A DNA stretch of 64,000 nt from NCBI GenBank assembly GCA_041389495.1, contig JAWKRT010000001.1, positions 1,736,001-1,800,000 on the forward strand. Reading direction: 5' to 3'. This stretch comes from Myxococcota bacterium. GTDB lineage: Bacteria; Myxococcota_A; UBA9160; UBA4427. The notes under the pieces are model-generated. The model searched no databases, was not told the DNA's origin, and saw nothing but the letters and a program-made list of their open reading frames with translations. Positions 1-8,860 of this stretch are shown in pieces. The translations under genes and the position numbers were made by a program. Position 1 is the stretch's first letter, and every line of letters begins with the position of its first letter.

Positions 1-413
1 GGGAGGATGCGCGTCGCGACGCCGAGCCGTCGGCGCAGCTCGTCCGCGACGGCCGCGAGCCCCGCGCCCTCGCGCAGGCGCAGCGTGCGGTGCAGGCAGT
101 GCGCGAAGTCGCGATCGCCGAGGCGGAACCACGCCTCGCGCCCGAGCTCGCCGAGGCGGTCGACCACCGCGAACGTGTCGCCCGCGATGCCGAAGCCGCG
201 CTCGCGATCGACGATGCCGGCGAGCGCGTAGGTCACGATGTCGAGGTCGGGCGCGACGTGGACGCCGTAGAACTCGCGGTCGTCGCCGGTGTTCACGATC
301 GCGGTCACCGCCTCGGGCGCGACGACGCGCACGAGCCCGCACAGGAAGCGCGACGCGCCGACGCCGCCGGCGAGTGCGACGACGTGCGCGCTCCGGCCCT
401 CGCGTGCGCTCAC
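1..413 (-). CDS. cofD: 2-phospho-L-lactate transferase CofD family, 5' part only
   Basis: The N-terminal 137 residues of a CofD/FbiA-type transferase are present, cut by the left edge. CofD joins a phosphoenolpyruvyl or lactyl guanylyl diphosphate to the deazaflavin Fo in coenzyme F420 synthesis. Reading the minus strand from the GTG at 413 gives the glycine-rich start ALAGGVGASRFL, then the family blocks VNTGDDREFYG, APDLDIVTYALAGI, RGFGIAGDT and WFRLGDRDFAHCLHRT, in the order known for CofD. The GTG overlaps the stop of the upstream lipoprotein gene as GTGA. The substrate-specific C-terminal half is outside the window, so F420 or an F420-like product is inferred from the family. Identity is secure from the motif order. 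Confidence 0.9.
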   Translation of the reverse strand, partial: MSAREGRSAHVVALAGGVGASRFLCGLVRVVAPEAVTAIVNTGDDREFYGVHVAPDLDIVTYALAGIVDRERGFGIAGDTFAVVDRLGELGREAWFRLGDRDFAHCLHRTLRLREGAGLAAVADELRRRLGVATRIL

Positions 414-823
414 GGCTGCGCGCCGGCGCGCGCGGCGGCTTCGCGCTGCGCGAGCGCGGCCTGGAGCGCGGGCATGCGGAGCGCGAGCGCGCGCAGCTCG
501 TCGTCGCTCGGCGCGCGGACGGGCGTCGCCGGAGCGCCGTCGTCGCTCTCGGCCGCGCGCCCTGCGGCGGGCGGTGCGGCGAGCCAGTCGAGCACGCGTT
601 CGCGGTCGCGCTCGAGCGCGTCCGCGAGCGCGTCCGCGTCGTCCGGGAGGGCCGTGTCGACCGCGGGCGGCGCGCTCGCGCACGCGGCGCCGAGCGCGAC
701 CGCGAGGGCGAGCGCGCGGGCGGCGCGGGCGCGCGCCGCGCGCGTCGTCGTCCGCACGGCAACGGCCGGGACGCGCACCGCGCGCGCGCGAACGGAGACG
801 AGCAGCGGGCGCGGGGAGGGCAT
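410..823 (-). CDS. small predicted lipoprotein
   Basis: This is a protein of about 137 residues I cannot assign to a family. The start is the ATG at 823; the frame stays open upstream but is Arg/Pro-rich there and looks non-coding. The N-terminus is arginine-rich, then has a hydrophobic Ala/Leu/Val stretch ending in GAACAS, a plausible lipobox with the Cys near residue 55. The mature part is short, acidic and Ala-rich, with one likely helix. Its stop overlaps the GTG of cofD, so the two are probably co-translated. The function is unknown, and a link to F420 synthesis rests only on position. Confidence 0.6.
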   Translation of the reverse strand: MPSPRPLLVSVRARAVRVPAVAVRTTTRAARARAARALALAVALGAACASAPPAVDTALPDDADALADALERDRERVLDWLAAPPAAGRAAESDDGAPATPVRAPSDDELRALALRMPALQAALAQREAAARAGAQP

Positions 824-1084
824 GGCGCGCGCGATTCTTCGCGAGTGGCGGAGGGGCGTCAAGCTGGCGGGCGCGCGCGGCGGCGCGCGTGAACGCGCCG
901 CCGCGCGACGGCGTCGCGGACGCGTGTCCGCGCGTTCACGCGCGCTCCCGCGCCTTCGGCGCGCGCCCGGCCGCCGCGCGAGGAGCGCCGCGCAGCCGCC
1001 CGTTCCGACGGGTGTTCCTGCGCGCGCCGCCCGCGTCGCAGCGCGCGGCGGGCGCGGGCACGCGGCTTGCGATGCGGCGCGCAC

Positions 1085-2833
1085 ATGCGCTCATCGCACC
1101 CGCTCCGCACGACGCCGCTCCCGCCGCGATGCGCTTCCGCGGCCGGCCTCCTCGTCTTCGCACTCCTGGCCGCGGGCGGCGCGCGCGCGGCGGAGGCCTC
1201 GCTCGCGTGGCAGCGCGAGCCGTGGGGGCAGGGCGAGCGCGGCGCGGTCGCGGTCGCGGCGACGCCCGGCGGCGCGTGGGTCGCCGTCGGCGACGCGAGC
1301 GGCGCGACGCTCGTGCGCGACGGCCGCGTCGCTCGCCGCATTGCGCGGGCGGGTGTGCGCGATCTCGCGTTCGACGCGCGCGGCGCGCTCTGGATCGCGA
1401 CCGACGAGGGGCTCTGGCGCACGCGTCCCGACGATCCCGGCGCCGTCGAGGATCGCTCGCCGGCGCCCGGCGCCGACGCCCGCCGCGTCGCGCGGCTCGC
1501 CGTCGACGGCGAGTGGATCGCCGCGGCGACCGACGCGGGTGCGTTCGTCGCACTCGCCGGCGGGCCGTGGAGCGAGCTCGACGGCGCGGCGCCGCGCGCG
1601 GCGTCGAGCGGCGTCGCGCTCCGCTGTCGGGCGGGCGCGTGCGACGTCGCGTGGATCGCGGGCGATGCGCTGTGGCGCGCGGATCTCGAGGCGCGCGCCG
1701 GTCGGCCGCTCGCGCAGCGCGTGCGCGAGCTCGCGGTCGCGGGCGCGCCGGCCGGCGCTGCGCCCGTCGACGTCGCCGTCGCCGCGGGCCGGCTCGTCGT
1801 CGTGTACGAGCGCGCGCTCGCGATCGAGCGCGCCGACGCGCCGGACGCCTTCGCACTGCGGCGTCCCGCGCTGCCGCCGGGAGCGGGTGCGCGCCGCGCG
1901 CTGCGCGCGCTCGGGCGCGACTGGATCGCGACCGATCGCGGTCTCCTCCACGGGAGCTTCGAGGCGGGCGGCGCGTGGCGCCGTGCGGACGTGCCGGCCG
2001 GCTGGCTCGGCACGGCCGCGGTCGCCTCCGACGGCGAGGCGCTGTGGGTGGCGACGGCGAGCGGCGTGCTGCGCGGACGCGTCTCGGCGCCGCTCGCGGC
2101 GCTCGCGGACGAAGGCGCCGGGGAAGCCGCGTCCGCGCGCGCGGTCGCCGCGCGCGGGGACGGCGCACCGCCGCACGAGGCGCGCGCGGCGCAGGTCGAT
2201 GCGTCGATCGCGGCCGAGCTGCGCGCGCTGCATCGCATGGCGCTCGCGCACCAGGGGCTCGACCTCGATCGCCAGCGCACATGGCGCGCGCGCATCGCGC
2301 GCCGCGCGTGGTGGCCCGAGGTGGACGTGCGCGCCGACTACGGCGGCGACCGCGGGCGCGCCGTCGACTTCGACCAGACGTTCACGTCCGGCGCGACGCA
2401 GCACCTCGTCGACCGCGCGCGCGATCGCGGCGACGACTGGGACGTCGGCATCGCGCTCCACTGGGACCTCGCGAACGCCGTGCTCGACGGCGACGCGGTG
2501 GACTTCGCGCGCGAGGAGCGGCTGTGGATCTCGCTGCGCGACGACGTGCTCGACGAGATCGACCAGCTCTACTTCGAGCGCCGGCGCGCACTGCTCGAGC
2601 TGGCCGCCGTGCCCGACGCGCGCTCGATCGACGCCGAGCGCCTGCGCCTGCGCGCGGCCGAGCTCGCGGCGGGCCTCGACGCCTGGACGGGCGGCGGCTT
2701 CTCGCGCGCGCTCTTCGAGCCCGTCGCGCGCACGAGCGACCGCGCCGCGCGATCCGACGCCGCCGGCGCGCGCGACGACGACCCCGACCGCGGCGCGCGC
2801 GATCCGCGCGCCGGCGCCGCGGAGGCGCCGTGA
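1085..2833 (+). CDS. secreted propeller-like protein, unknown function
   Basis: A protein of 582 residues from the ATG at 1085; a TTG at 1067 is an in-frame alternative, and no clear Shine-Dalgarno separates them. A signal peptide covers roughly residues 1-35, with cleavage near GARAAEA. Residues 40-340 hold repeated blades such as GALWIATDEGLWR, DWIATDRGLLHG and EALWVATASGVLRG, the pattern of two-component-regulator-type beta-propellers. From about residue 365 a second part is rich in charged helices and aromatic strands (WWPEVDVRADYGG, DVGIALHWDL), reminiscent of an outer-membrane efflux protein tail but too short for TolC. It lies directly before the PEP-CTERM gene. I infer an exported, possibly outer-membrane-associated protein. 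Confidence 0.6.
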   Translation: MRSSHPLRTTPLPPRCASAAGLLVFALLAAGGARAAEASLAWQREPWGQGERGAVAVAATPGGAWVAVGDASGATLVRDGRVARRIARAGVRDLAFDARGALWIATDEGLWRTRPDDPGAVEDRSPAPGADARRVARLAVDGEWIAAATDAGAFVALAGGPWSELDGAAPRAASSGVALRCRAGACDVAWIAGDALWRADLEARAGRPLAQRVRELAVAGAPAGAAPVDVAVAAGRLVVVYERALAIERADAPDAFALRRPALPPGAGARRALRALGRDWIATDRGLLHGSFEAGGAWRRADVPAGWLGTAAVASDGEALWVATASGVLRGRVSAPLAALADEGAGEAASARAVAARGDGAPPHEARAAQVDASIAAELRALHRMALAHQGLDLDRQRTWRARIARRAWWPEVDVRADYGGDRGRAVDFDQTFTSGATQHLVDRARDRGDDWDVGIALHWDLANAVLDGDAVDFAREERLWISLRDDVLDEIDQLYFERRRALLELAAVPDARSIDAERLRLRAAELAAGLDAWTGGGFSRALFEPVARTSDRAARSDAAGARDDDPDRGARDPRAGAAEAP

Positions 2834-2869
2834 GCGTCTCGATTCCCGCCCCGCTCGGTCCCGCCGTCC

Positions 2870-2874
2870 GGAGG
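2870..2874 (+). promoter_or_regulatory. ribosome binding site deciding the PEP-CTERM start
   Basis: GGAGG lies 6 nt before the ATG at 2881. It favours that start over the GTG at 2830, which overlaps the previous stop but has no such signal. Confidence 0.6.
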
Positions 2875-2880
2875 TTCTCG

Positions 2881-3558
2881 ATGCCCTCGTTCCGTCCTCG
2901 TCCGCTCCCGGTCCGCCGCCCGCGCGCGGCGCGCGCGCTCCTCGCGATCGCCGCGCTCGGCACGCTCCCGCTCGCCACCGCGGCGCGCGCCGTTCCCCTG
3001 CTCTCCGAGATCTTCTACGACGCCGTCGGGTCCGACGACGGGCTCTCGTTCGTCGAGATCCACGCGCCGGCGGGCACCGTGCTCGACGGCTTCACGATCG
3101 AAGGCGTGAACGGCTCGGGCGGCGCGATCGGGCCCGTGATCGCGCTCTCCGGGAGCGTGTCGGCGAGCGGCCTCTTCGTCGTCGCCGACGTCGACGGGAG
3201 CGGTCTCACGGCGGTCGCCGTCTTCGACCAGCTCGCGAACTTCGACTTCCAGAACGGGCCCGATTCGATCGTGCTCCGCGACGCGAGCGGCGTCGTCGAC
3301 GCGGTGGGCTACGGCGTGTTCGCGCCGGGCGACGTCTTCGCCGGCGAGGGCGCGCCGGCCGTGGACCCGCCGGCGGGCGAGAGCCTCGCGCGCGTCTTCG
3401 CGAACGTGGACACGGACGACAACGCGCTCGACTTCGTCGCGCTCGCGACGCCGACGCCGGGCAGCGCCGCGTTCGCGCCCGTGCCCGAGCCGGGCACGGG
3501 CCTGCTGTGCGCGATCGGCCTCGCGGGCCTCGGCGCCGCGGGCCGCCGCCGCGGCTGA
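2881..3558 (+). CDS. lamin-tail-domain protein with PEP-CTERM anchor
   Basis: A 225-residue exported protein. After a twin-arginine-poor signal peptide (residues about 1-38, ending in ATAARA), a lamin-tail-like fold begins with LLSEIFYDAVGSDDG and FVEIHAPAG, the standard opening of LTD domains in secreted proteins. The C-terminus carries VPEPGTG, a hydrophobic helix (LLCAIGLAGLGAA) and GRRRG, a textbook PEP-CTERM sorting signal. That implies an exosortase elsewhere in the genome that cleaves at Pro-Glu-Pro and delivers the protein to the surface or exopolysaccharide matrix. The upstream propeller gene ends 47 nt earlier. Its role in the matrix is inferred from the family. Confidence 0.85.
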   Translation: MPSFRPRPLPVRRPRAARALLAIAALGTLPLATAARAVPLLSEIFYDAVGSDDGLSFVEIHAPAGTVLDGFTIEGVNGSGGAIGPVIALSGSVSASGLFVVADVDGSGLTAVAVFDQLANFDFQNGPDSIVLRDASGVVDAVGYGVFAPGDVFAGEGAPAVDPPAGESLARVFANVDTDDNALDFVALATPTPGSAAFAPVPEPGTGLLCAIGLAGLGAAGRRRG

Positions 3559-3877
3559 GCGCGCGGCACGCGTCCCCCCGGCGGCGGCCCGGGCGATCCG
3601 ATCGCGCCGCGTCTGGCTCGTCCACCGGCGCGAGCGAGGTCCGGCGCGGCGGATCGCTCCCCCTCTCCGCCGCCGCCCGCGCCCCGGAGCCCGCGCTCCG
3701 GGGCGCCCTCGCGCGCTGCGCGCGAACGCGCCGTCGCGCGCGGGCGTTCAGAACGAAGTGTGCGATTCCGATAACCCCGCCGCTGCGTGCCCGGCCCGTT
3801 GCCGCCCGGATGCACGTGCGTGACACTGCGCGACCGAGTGCGGCGGCCGGTGGTTCGTTAGGGGGGCGCGGCCCGCG
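3559..3877 (+). other. intergenic region, 319 bp
   Basis: No convincing gene here. It holds a perfect GC-rich hairpin at 3681-3704 and a weak promoter-like pair, TTCAGA at 3747 and GATAAC at 3770 with 17-nt spacing, about 100 nt before the next start codon. Runs of alternating CG make other signals hard to judge. Confidence 0.4.
3681..3704 (+). terminator. perfect hairpin, terminator-like
   Basis: A 10-bp perfect stem (GCCCCGGAGC) with a 4-nt loop, 123 nt after the PEP-CTERM stop. No T-run follows, so it could stop transcription only as a GC-type terminator or serve as an mRNA end stabiliser. Confidence 0.45.
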
Positions 3878-4404
3878 ATGCAGTCCGGATTCAACACGAA
3901 CATCCGTCATCGCGGCGTGCTCTTCCACGTGCAGACCGAGGACAGCGGGAAGGCGAACCCGCACGTCATCACGCATCTCTTCCACGGCGGCAACATCATG
4001 GCCTCCGAGAAGCGCGACTACTCGGAGCAGCTCGCGGCGGGCGGCAACCTCGAACAGGTCGTCCGCGCCCTCATGGAGTCGCAGCACAAGGCGATGCTCA
4101 AGCGCCTGCGCGCGGGCGAGCACGACGCGGTCATCCTCGAGCGACTCGGCCCCGAGGCCTTCGACGCGCCCTCGGGCGAGGTACAGGATCCGACGGACAC
4201 CGCGGCGGCGATGACGCCCGAATCGCCGACGCTCCCGCCCGAGGACGAGACGCCCGCACCGCCGCCGCCCGCGGCCGGCGGCGCGCGTCCGGCGGCGGCG
4301 GCGGCGCGCGCCTTCGGGCAGGGCGTCGTGTCCGCCAAGCCGCTCGACGAGGTCGTGCTCGACTACCTCGTGGAGAGTGCGCGCAAGCGAAAGCGCGCGG
4401 GCCG

Positions 4405-4408
<4 letters not shown>
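3878..4408 (+). CDS. conserved small protein ahead of ftsE
   Basis: A 176-residue protein without a family I can name. The N-terminus, GFNTNIRHRGVLFHVQTED, is compact and looks strongly conserved, with a second ordered block HVITHLFHGGNIMASEKRDY. Residues 50-90 are helical and charged, 95-145 form a Pro/Ala/acidic linker, and the last 25 residues (LDEVVLDYLVESARKRK) look like a basic amphipathic helix. No signal peptide or membrane segment is visible. Its stop overlaps the GTG of ftsE as GTGA, so it is probably translated with the division genes. A role in division or envelope work is inferred from that coupling only. Confidence 0.7.
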
Positions 4409-5123
<715 letters not shown>

Positions 5124-5127
<4 letters not shown>

Positions 5128-6023
5128 GGCGCGCGCTCGTCGTCGCGCGCGTCGTGCTCGAGAGCGCGGGGCGCGGCCTCGTCGCGAGCCCGGTCCCGAG
5201 CGCGATCGCGGTCGTCACGATCGCCATCGCGCTCGTGCTCGTCGGCGCGTTCGCGCTCGTCGTCGGCAACATGGAGGGCGTGCTCACCCGCTTCGCGAGC
5301 GAGCTGCACGTCACGGCCTACCTCGAGCCCGGCCTGTCGCCGGACGAGCAGCGCGCGCTCGCGCGCGCGGCGGAGCTGATCGAGGGCGTCGCGTCGGTCG
5401 AGCTCGTGACGCCCGAGCAGGCGCTCGAGCGCTTCCGCGCGACGATGCGCGGCAGCGAGCTGCTCGCCGGCCTCGAGGACAACCCGCTCCCGCCGTCGAT
5501 CGAGCTCGAGCTCACGGAGGCCGCGCGCACGGGCGAGGGCGTCGCGGTCGTCGCCGCCGCGCTCGACGGGCTCCCGGGCGTCGACGAGCTCGCGCACGGC
5601 CAGGACTGGGTGGAGGGCTACGCGCGCGCGGCCGCGCTGGCGCGGTCCGCGGCGACGCTGCTCGGCGCGGTGCTCGTCGGCGCGGCGCTGCTGATCGTCG
5701 CGAACACGATCCGCCTCGGCGTGTACGCGCGCGAGGACGAGATCGAGATCCTCTCGCTCGTCGGTGCCGGCCGCGGGTTCGTGCGCGCGCCGTTCGTGCT
5801 CGAAGGGGCGGCGCAGGGCGCGCTCGGAGGCGGGGTCGCGCTCGCGGTGCTGTGGCTCGCCTTCCGCAGCTTCCTGCCGCGCCTCTCGTTCGGGCTCGCG
5901 CTCTTCCTCGGCGACCGCGCGCCCGCCTTCTTCGCGGGCCGGGAGGCGGCCGTCGTGGTGCTCGCCGGCGCGGCGCTCGGCGCGCTCGGCTCGCTCGTCG
6001 CGCTCGTCGGGTGGCGGCGGTGA
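5124..6023 (+). CDS. ftsX: cell division protein FtsX
   Basis: A 299-residue membrane partner of FtsE, starting at the GTG that overlaps the ftsE stop. TM1 is near residues 22-48. An extracytoplasmic domain follows with the FtsX phrases VTAYLEPGLSPDEQ, VELVTPEQALERF and NPLPPSIEL. Three C-terminal TM helices (about 172-193, 218-250 and 270-295) carry the family signature LGVYAREDEIEILSLVGA. FtsX relays ATP hydrolysis to an EnvC- or RipC-type factor. The gene immediately downstream is such a factor, which supports a complete FtsE-FtsX-EnvC module. Confidence 0.95.
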
Positions 6024-7225
6024 GGCGCCGCGCGCGCCGGCCGGCGGCCGCTCGCGCGGCGGGCACGCGTGCGGTGTTCGTCGCGCTCGCGGTGGTCGGG
6101 GCGATCGCTCCGGCGCGCACGGCGTCGGCGCAGGAGCGCGAGCAGCTCGAGGAGCTGCGCGAGCGCATCGAGGAGAGCCGCGGGAAGGTCGAGCAGCACG
6201 AGGCGGAGGAGCGCGCGCTCTTCGACCGGCTCGACGCGATCGACCAGCGCCTCGCGTCGCTCGGCGTCTCGGCGCGCGCGGCGCGGGCCGATGCGCGCCG
6301 CGCGCGCGCGGCGCGCGACGAGATCGTGCGCGAGACGGAGCGGCTCGCGGGCGTGCTCGCGCGCACGCGCGCGGCGATGCGCACGCGCGCGGTCGCGCTC
6401 TACAAGGCGGGCGACGTCGGGCCGCTGCGCGTGCTCTTCTCCGCGGATTCGCTGCGCGAGCTGATGCAGCGCGTGACGGTGCTCGAGCGGCTGCTCGAGC
6501 ACGACGGCGCGCTGGTCGCCCGCTACGAGCGCGACGCCGTGGCGTACACCGCGGCGCGCGCCGACGCGGACCGCGCGACGGCCCGGCACGAGGCCGCCGC
6601 GGCGAAGCTCGCGTCGGAGGAGCGCGCGCTCGCGGGCGAGCGCGGCGCGAAGCGCGAGCTGCTCGCGCGCGTGCGCAGCGACCGGCGGCGCGAGCGCGCG
6701 CTGCTCGTCGAGCTCGAGAAGTCGGCGCGCGCGCTCGAGGTGAAGCTCGCGGAGATCGGCGAGTCGGGGCGCCGCGACGCGGCGTGGGTGGACGGCTCGG
6801 GCTTCGCGGCCGCGCGCGGCGCGCTCCCGCTGCCCGTCGACGCGCGCGTGACGGGCCGCTTCGGACGCGTCACCGACGCCGAGTTCCACACGCAGACGGT
6901 GCGCAACGGCGTCGAGTTCGCGGCCGAGGAGGGCGAGCTCGTGCGCGCGACGGCGCGCGGCGTCGTGCGCTTCGCCGGCTGGTTCCGCGGCTACGGCCGC
7001 ATCGTGATCCTCGACCACGGCGATTCGTACTTCACCGTGAACGGCCATCTCTCCGAAATCGACGTGGCCGTCGGCGACCGCGTCGAGGCCGAGGGCGCGA
7101 TCGGGCGCGCGGGCGACACGGGGTCGCTCACGGGCGCGAAGCTCTACTTCGAGCTGCGGCAGGGCAAGGACGCGATCGACCCGCTGCCGTGGTTCGCGCC
7201 CGAACGGCTGGCCGCGGCCCGCTGA
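6020..7225 (+). CDS. envC: EnvC-like murein hydrolase activator
   Basis: A 401-residue exported protein starting at a GTG that overlaps the ftsX stop. The signal peptide ends near TASAQ (residue 37). Residues 38-250 form long heptad-rich coiled coil, and residues 275-395 are a LytM/M23 fold. The fold keeps its glycine framework (NGVEFAAEEG, GYGRIVILDHG, VNGHLSEI, GDTGSLTG), but zinc ligands are lost: the His-x-Gly-x-Asp region reads NGVE and the HxH region reads KLYFEL. Degenerate LytM domains activate amidases rather than cleave wall, as in E. coli EnvC. The partner amidase is not in this window. Confidence 0.88.
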   Translation: MRRRARRPAAARAAGTRAVFVALAVVGAIAPARTASAQEREQLEELRERIEESRGKVEQHEAEERALFDRLDAIDQRLASLGVSARAARADARRARAARDEIVRETERLAGVLARTRAAMRTRAVALYKAGDVGPLRVLFSADSLRELMQRVTVLERLLEHDGALVARYERDAVAYTAARADADRATARHEAAAAKLASEERALAGERGAKRELLARVRSDRRRERALLVELEKSARALEVKLAEIGESGRRDAAWVDGSGFAAARGALPLPVDARVTGRFGRVTDAEFHTQTVRNGVEFAAEEGELVRATARGVVRFAGWFRGYGRIVILDHGDSYFTVNGHLSEIDVAVGDRVEAEGAIGRAGDTGSLTGAKLYFELRQGKDAIDPLPWFAPERLAAAR

Positions 7226-7244
7226 GCCGGACGCGCGGTTGCCG

Positions 7245-7251
7245 CTACGCT
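7245..7251 (+). promoter_or_regulatory. CTANNNT -10-like element before ctpA
   Basis: CTACGCT lies 70 nt before the ctpA ATG and just after the envC stop. It matches the recurrent element described in the findings. No clear -35 hexamer is visible. Confidence 0.35.
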
Positions 7252-7321
7252 CTGGCGCCCTCGTCCGCGCGATCGCCGGACGCGGTGGCGCGACGCTCGC
7301 CGACCACGAGGTTCCGCACGC

Positions 7322-8860
7322 ATGGACTCCCGCTCGGGCACGAACCCCTCCGCCACGAACGCCCCCGGCGCGCCGCACGCGCCGCGCCGCCGTGGGCCGT
7401 CGGACGCGCGCGCGGCGCGCGTGCGCATGCTGCTCTCGTTCGCGCTCGGCGTGCTCGCGGCGGCCGGCGCGATGCTCGTCGGCGACGCGACGCGCAGCGA
7501 GGCCTCGAACCGCTACGACGACCTCGGCCTCTTCTCGAGCGTCGTCGACCACGTGCGACGCCACTACGTCGAGGCGATCGACGACCACGAGCTGATCGCG
7601 GGCGCGATCCGCGGGATGATGGCCGAGCTCGATCCGCACTCGGCGTTCATGGAGCCCGACCAGTACCGCGAGATGCAGATCGACACGAAGGGCGAGTTCC
7701 ACGGCCTCGGCGTCGAAATCCACAAGACGCAGGGCGGGTACGTCGAGGTGGTGTCGCCGATCGAGGGCACGCCCGCCGACCGCGCGGGCATCCGCGCGCG
7801 CGACCAGATCGTGTCGATCTGCCCGACCGAGGTCCCCGAAGACTGGGAGCCCGGCGAGACGTGCCGGCCGACGGACGACATGTCGCTCGTCGAGGCCGTC
7901 GCGCTCATGCGCGGCAAGAAGGGCACCGCGATCACCGTGCACGTGTGGCGCGAGGGCTTCGACGAGCCGCGCCCCTTCACGATCGTGCGCGACGTCGTGC
8001 AGATCGCGTCGATCTCGTCGGAGCTGCTCGAGCCGGGCTACGGCTACGTGCGCGTCCGCCAGTTCCAGGAGCGCTCCGCCGAAGACCTCGCCGGCCAGCT
8101 CGACGCGCTGCGCGACGAGGCCGACGGGAAGCTCGAGGGCCTCGTGCTCGACTTGCGCGACAACCCGGGCGGGCTGCTCGACCAGGCGGTGAAGATCGCG
8201 GACCTGTGGCTCGGCGACGGCCTCGTCGTGTACACGCAGGGCCGCGACGAGGACGAGCGGCAGGAGTTCCGCGCGAAGCCCGAGCGCACCCAGGGCGCGT
8301 ACCCGCTCGTCGTGCTCGTCAACGCGGGCAGCGCGAGCGCTTCGGAGATCGTGGCCGGCGCGCTGCAGGATCACAAGCGCGCGCTCGTGCTCGGGACGCA
8401 GACGTTCGGCAAGGGATCCGTGCAGACGGTGTTCCCGATCGGCGACTACGGGCTGCGCCTCACGACCGCGCTCTACTACACGCCGTCGGGCCGCTCGATC
8501 CAGGAGGTCGGCATCCGCCCCGACATCGAGGTGCAGCCGGCGCCCGCCGCGGGCGAGCAGGCCGCGCCCCGCCGCGTGCGCGAGCGCGACCTGCGCGGCC
8601 ACTTCACGCAGCAGGACGCGGCCGGCGACGCCGGCGACGACGAGGGCGTGCCGGTCGAGGTCGAGATGCAGGCCGAGCCCGACGCGGCCGCCGGGGAGCC
8701 CGAGGACGCCGCCGTCCGCGTGCGCAGCGACCTCCAGGTGCGCCGCGCGCTCGAGGTCCTGAAGAGCTGGACCTACTTCGAGAACCTGCGCGCGCCGGCG
8801 CCGACGAGCACGTCGACCGCGCCGCCGCTCGCGCACGCCGCGCCGATGCCGACGCCGTGA
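7322..8860 (+). CDS. ctpA: C-terminal processing peptidase, S41 family
   Basis: A 512-residue periplasmic protease. A basic N-terminus precedes one TM/signal anchor (about residues 36-55). The N-terminal helical region includes YVEAIDD and ELDPHSAFM. A PDZ domain covers about 110-215 (FHGLGVEI, GIRARDQI), and the S41 core runs about 235-410. The Ser-Lys dyad is visible: the middle Ser of SASASE (Ser339) and Lys364 of FGKGSVQ, 25 residues apart as in Prc. The C-terminal ~100 residues are acidic and less ordered. It directly follows the EnvC-like gene, and such proteases often trim or degrade wall-hydrolase systems; that role is inferred from family and position. Confidence 0.95.
   Translation: MDSRSGTNPSATNAPGAPHAPRRRGPSDARAARVRMLLSFALGVLAAAGAMLVGDATRSEASNRYDDLGLFSSVVDHVRRHYVEAIDDHELIAGAIRGMMAELDPHSAFMEPDQYREMQIDTKGEFHGLGVEIHKTQGGYVEVVSPIEGTPADRAGIRARDQIVSICPTEVPEDWEPGETCRPTDDMSLVEAVALMRGKKGTAITVHVWREGFDEPRPFTIVRDVVQIASISSELLEPGYGYVRVRQFQERSAEDLAGQLDALRDEADGKLEGLVLDLRDNPGGLLDQAVKIADLWLGDGLVVYTQGRDEDERQEFRAKPERTQGAYPLVVLVNAGSASASEIVAGALQDHKRALVLGTQTFGKGSVQTVFPIGDYGLRLTTALYYTPSGRSIQEVGIRPDIEVQPAPAAGEQAAPRRVRERDLRGHFTQQDAAGDAGDDEGVPVEVEMQAEPDAAAGEPEDAAVRVRSDLQVRRALEVLKSWTYFENLRAPAPTSTSTAPPLAHAAPMPTP

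Noticed and set aside
2830..2880. GTG start for the PEP-CTERM gene overlapping the previous stop
   Set aside because: The GGAGG before the ATG at 2881 and the signal peptide position favour the later start.
90..4214. Very long plus-strand open frame over the first 4 kb
   Set aside because: Arg/Ala/Ser-rich translation, typical of out-of-frame reading in high-GC DNA; it overlaps cofD, the propeller gene and the PEP-CTERM gene, which have real motifs.
5618..8836. 1072-residue minus-strand open frame
   Set aside because: An antisense shadow of ftsX, envC and ctpA with Arg/Ala/Leu-rich repeats and no recognisable domain.
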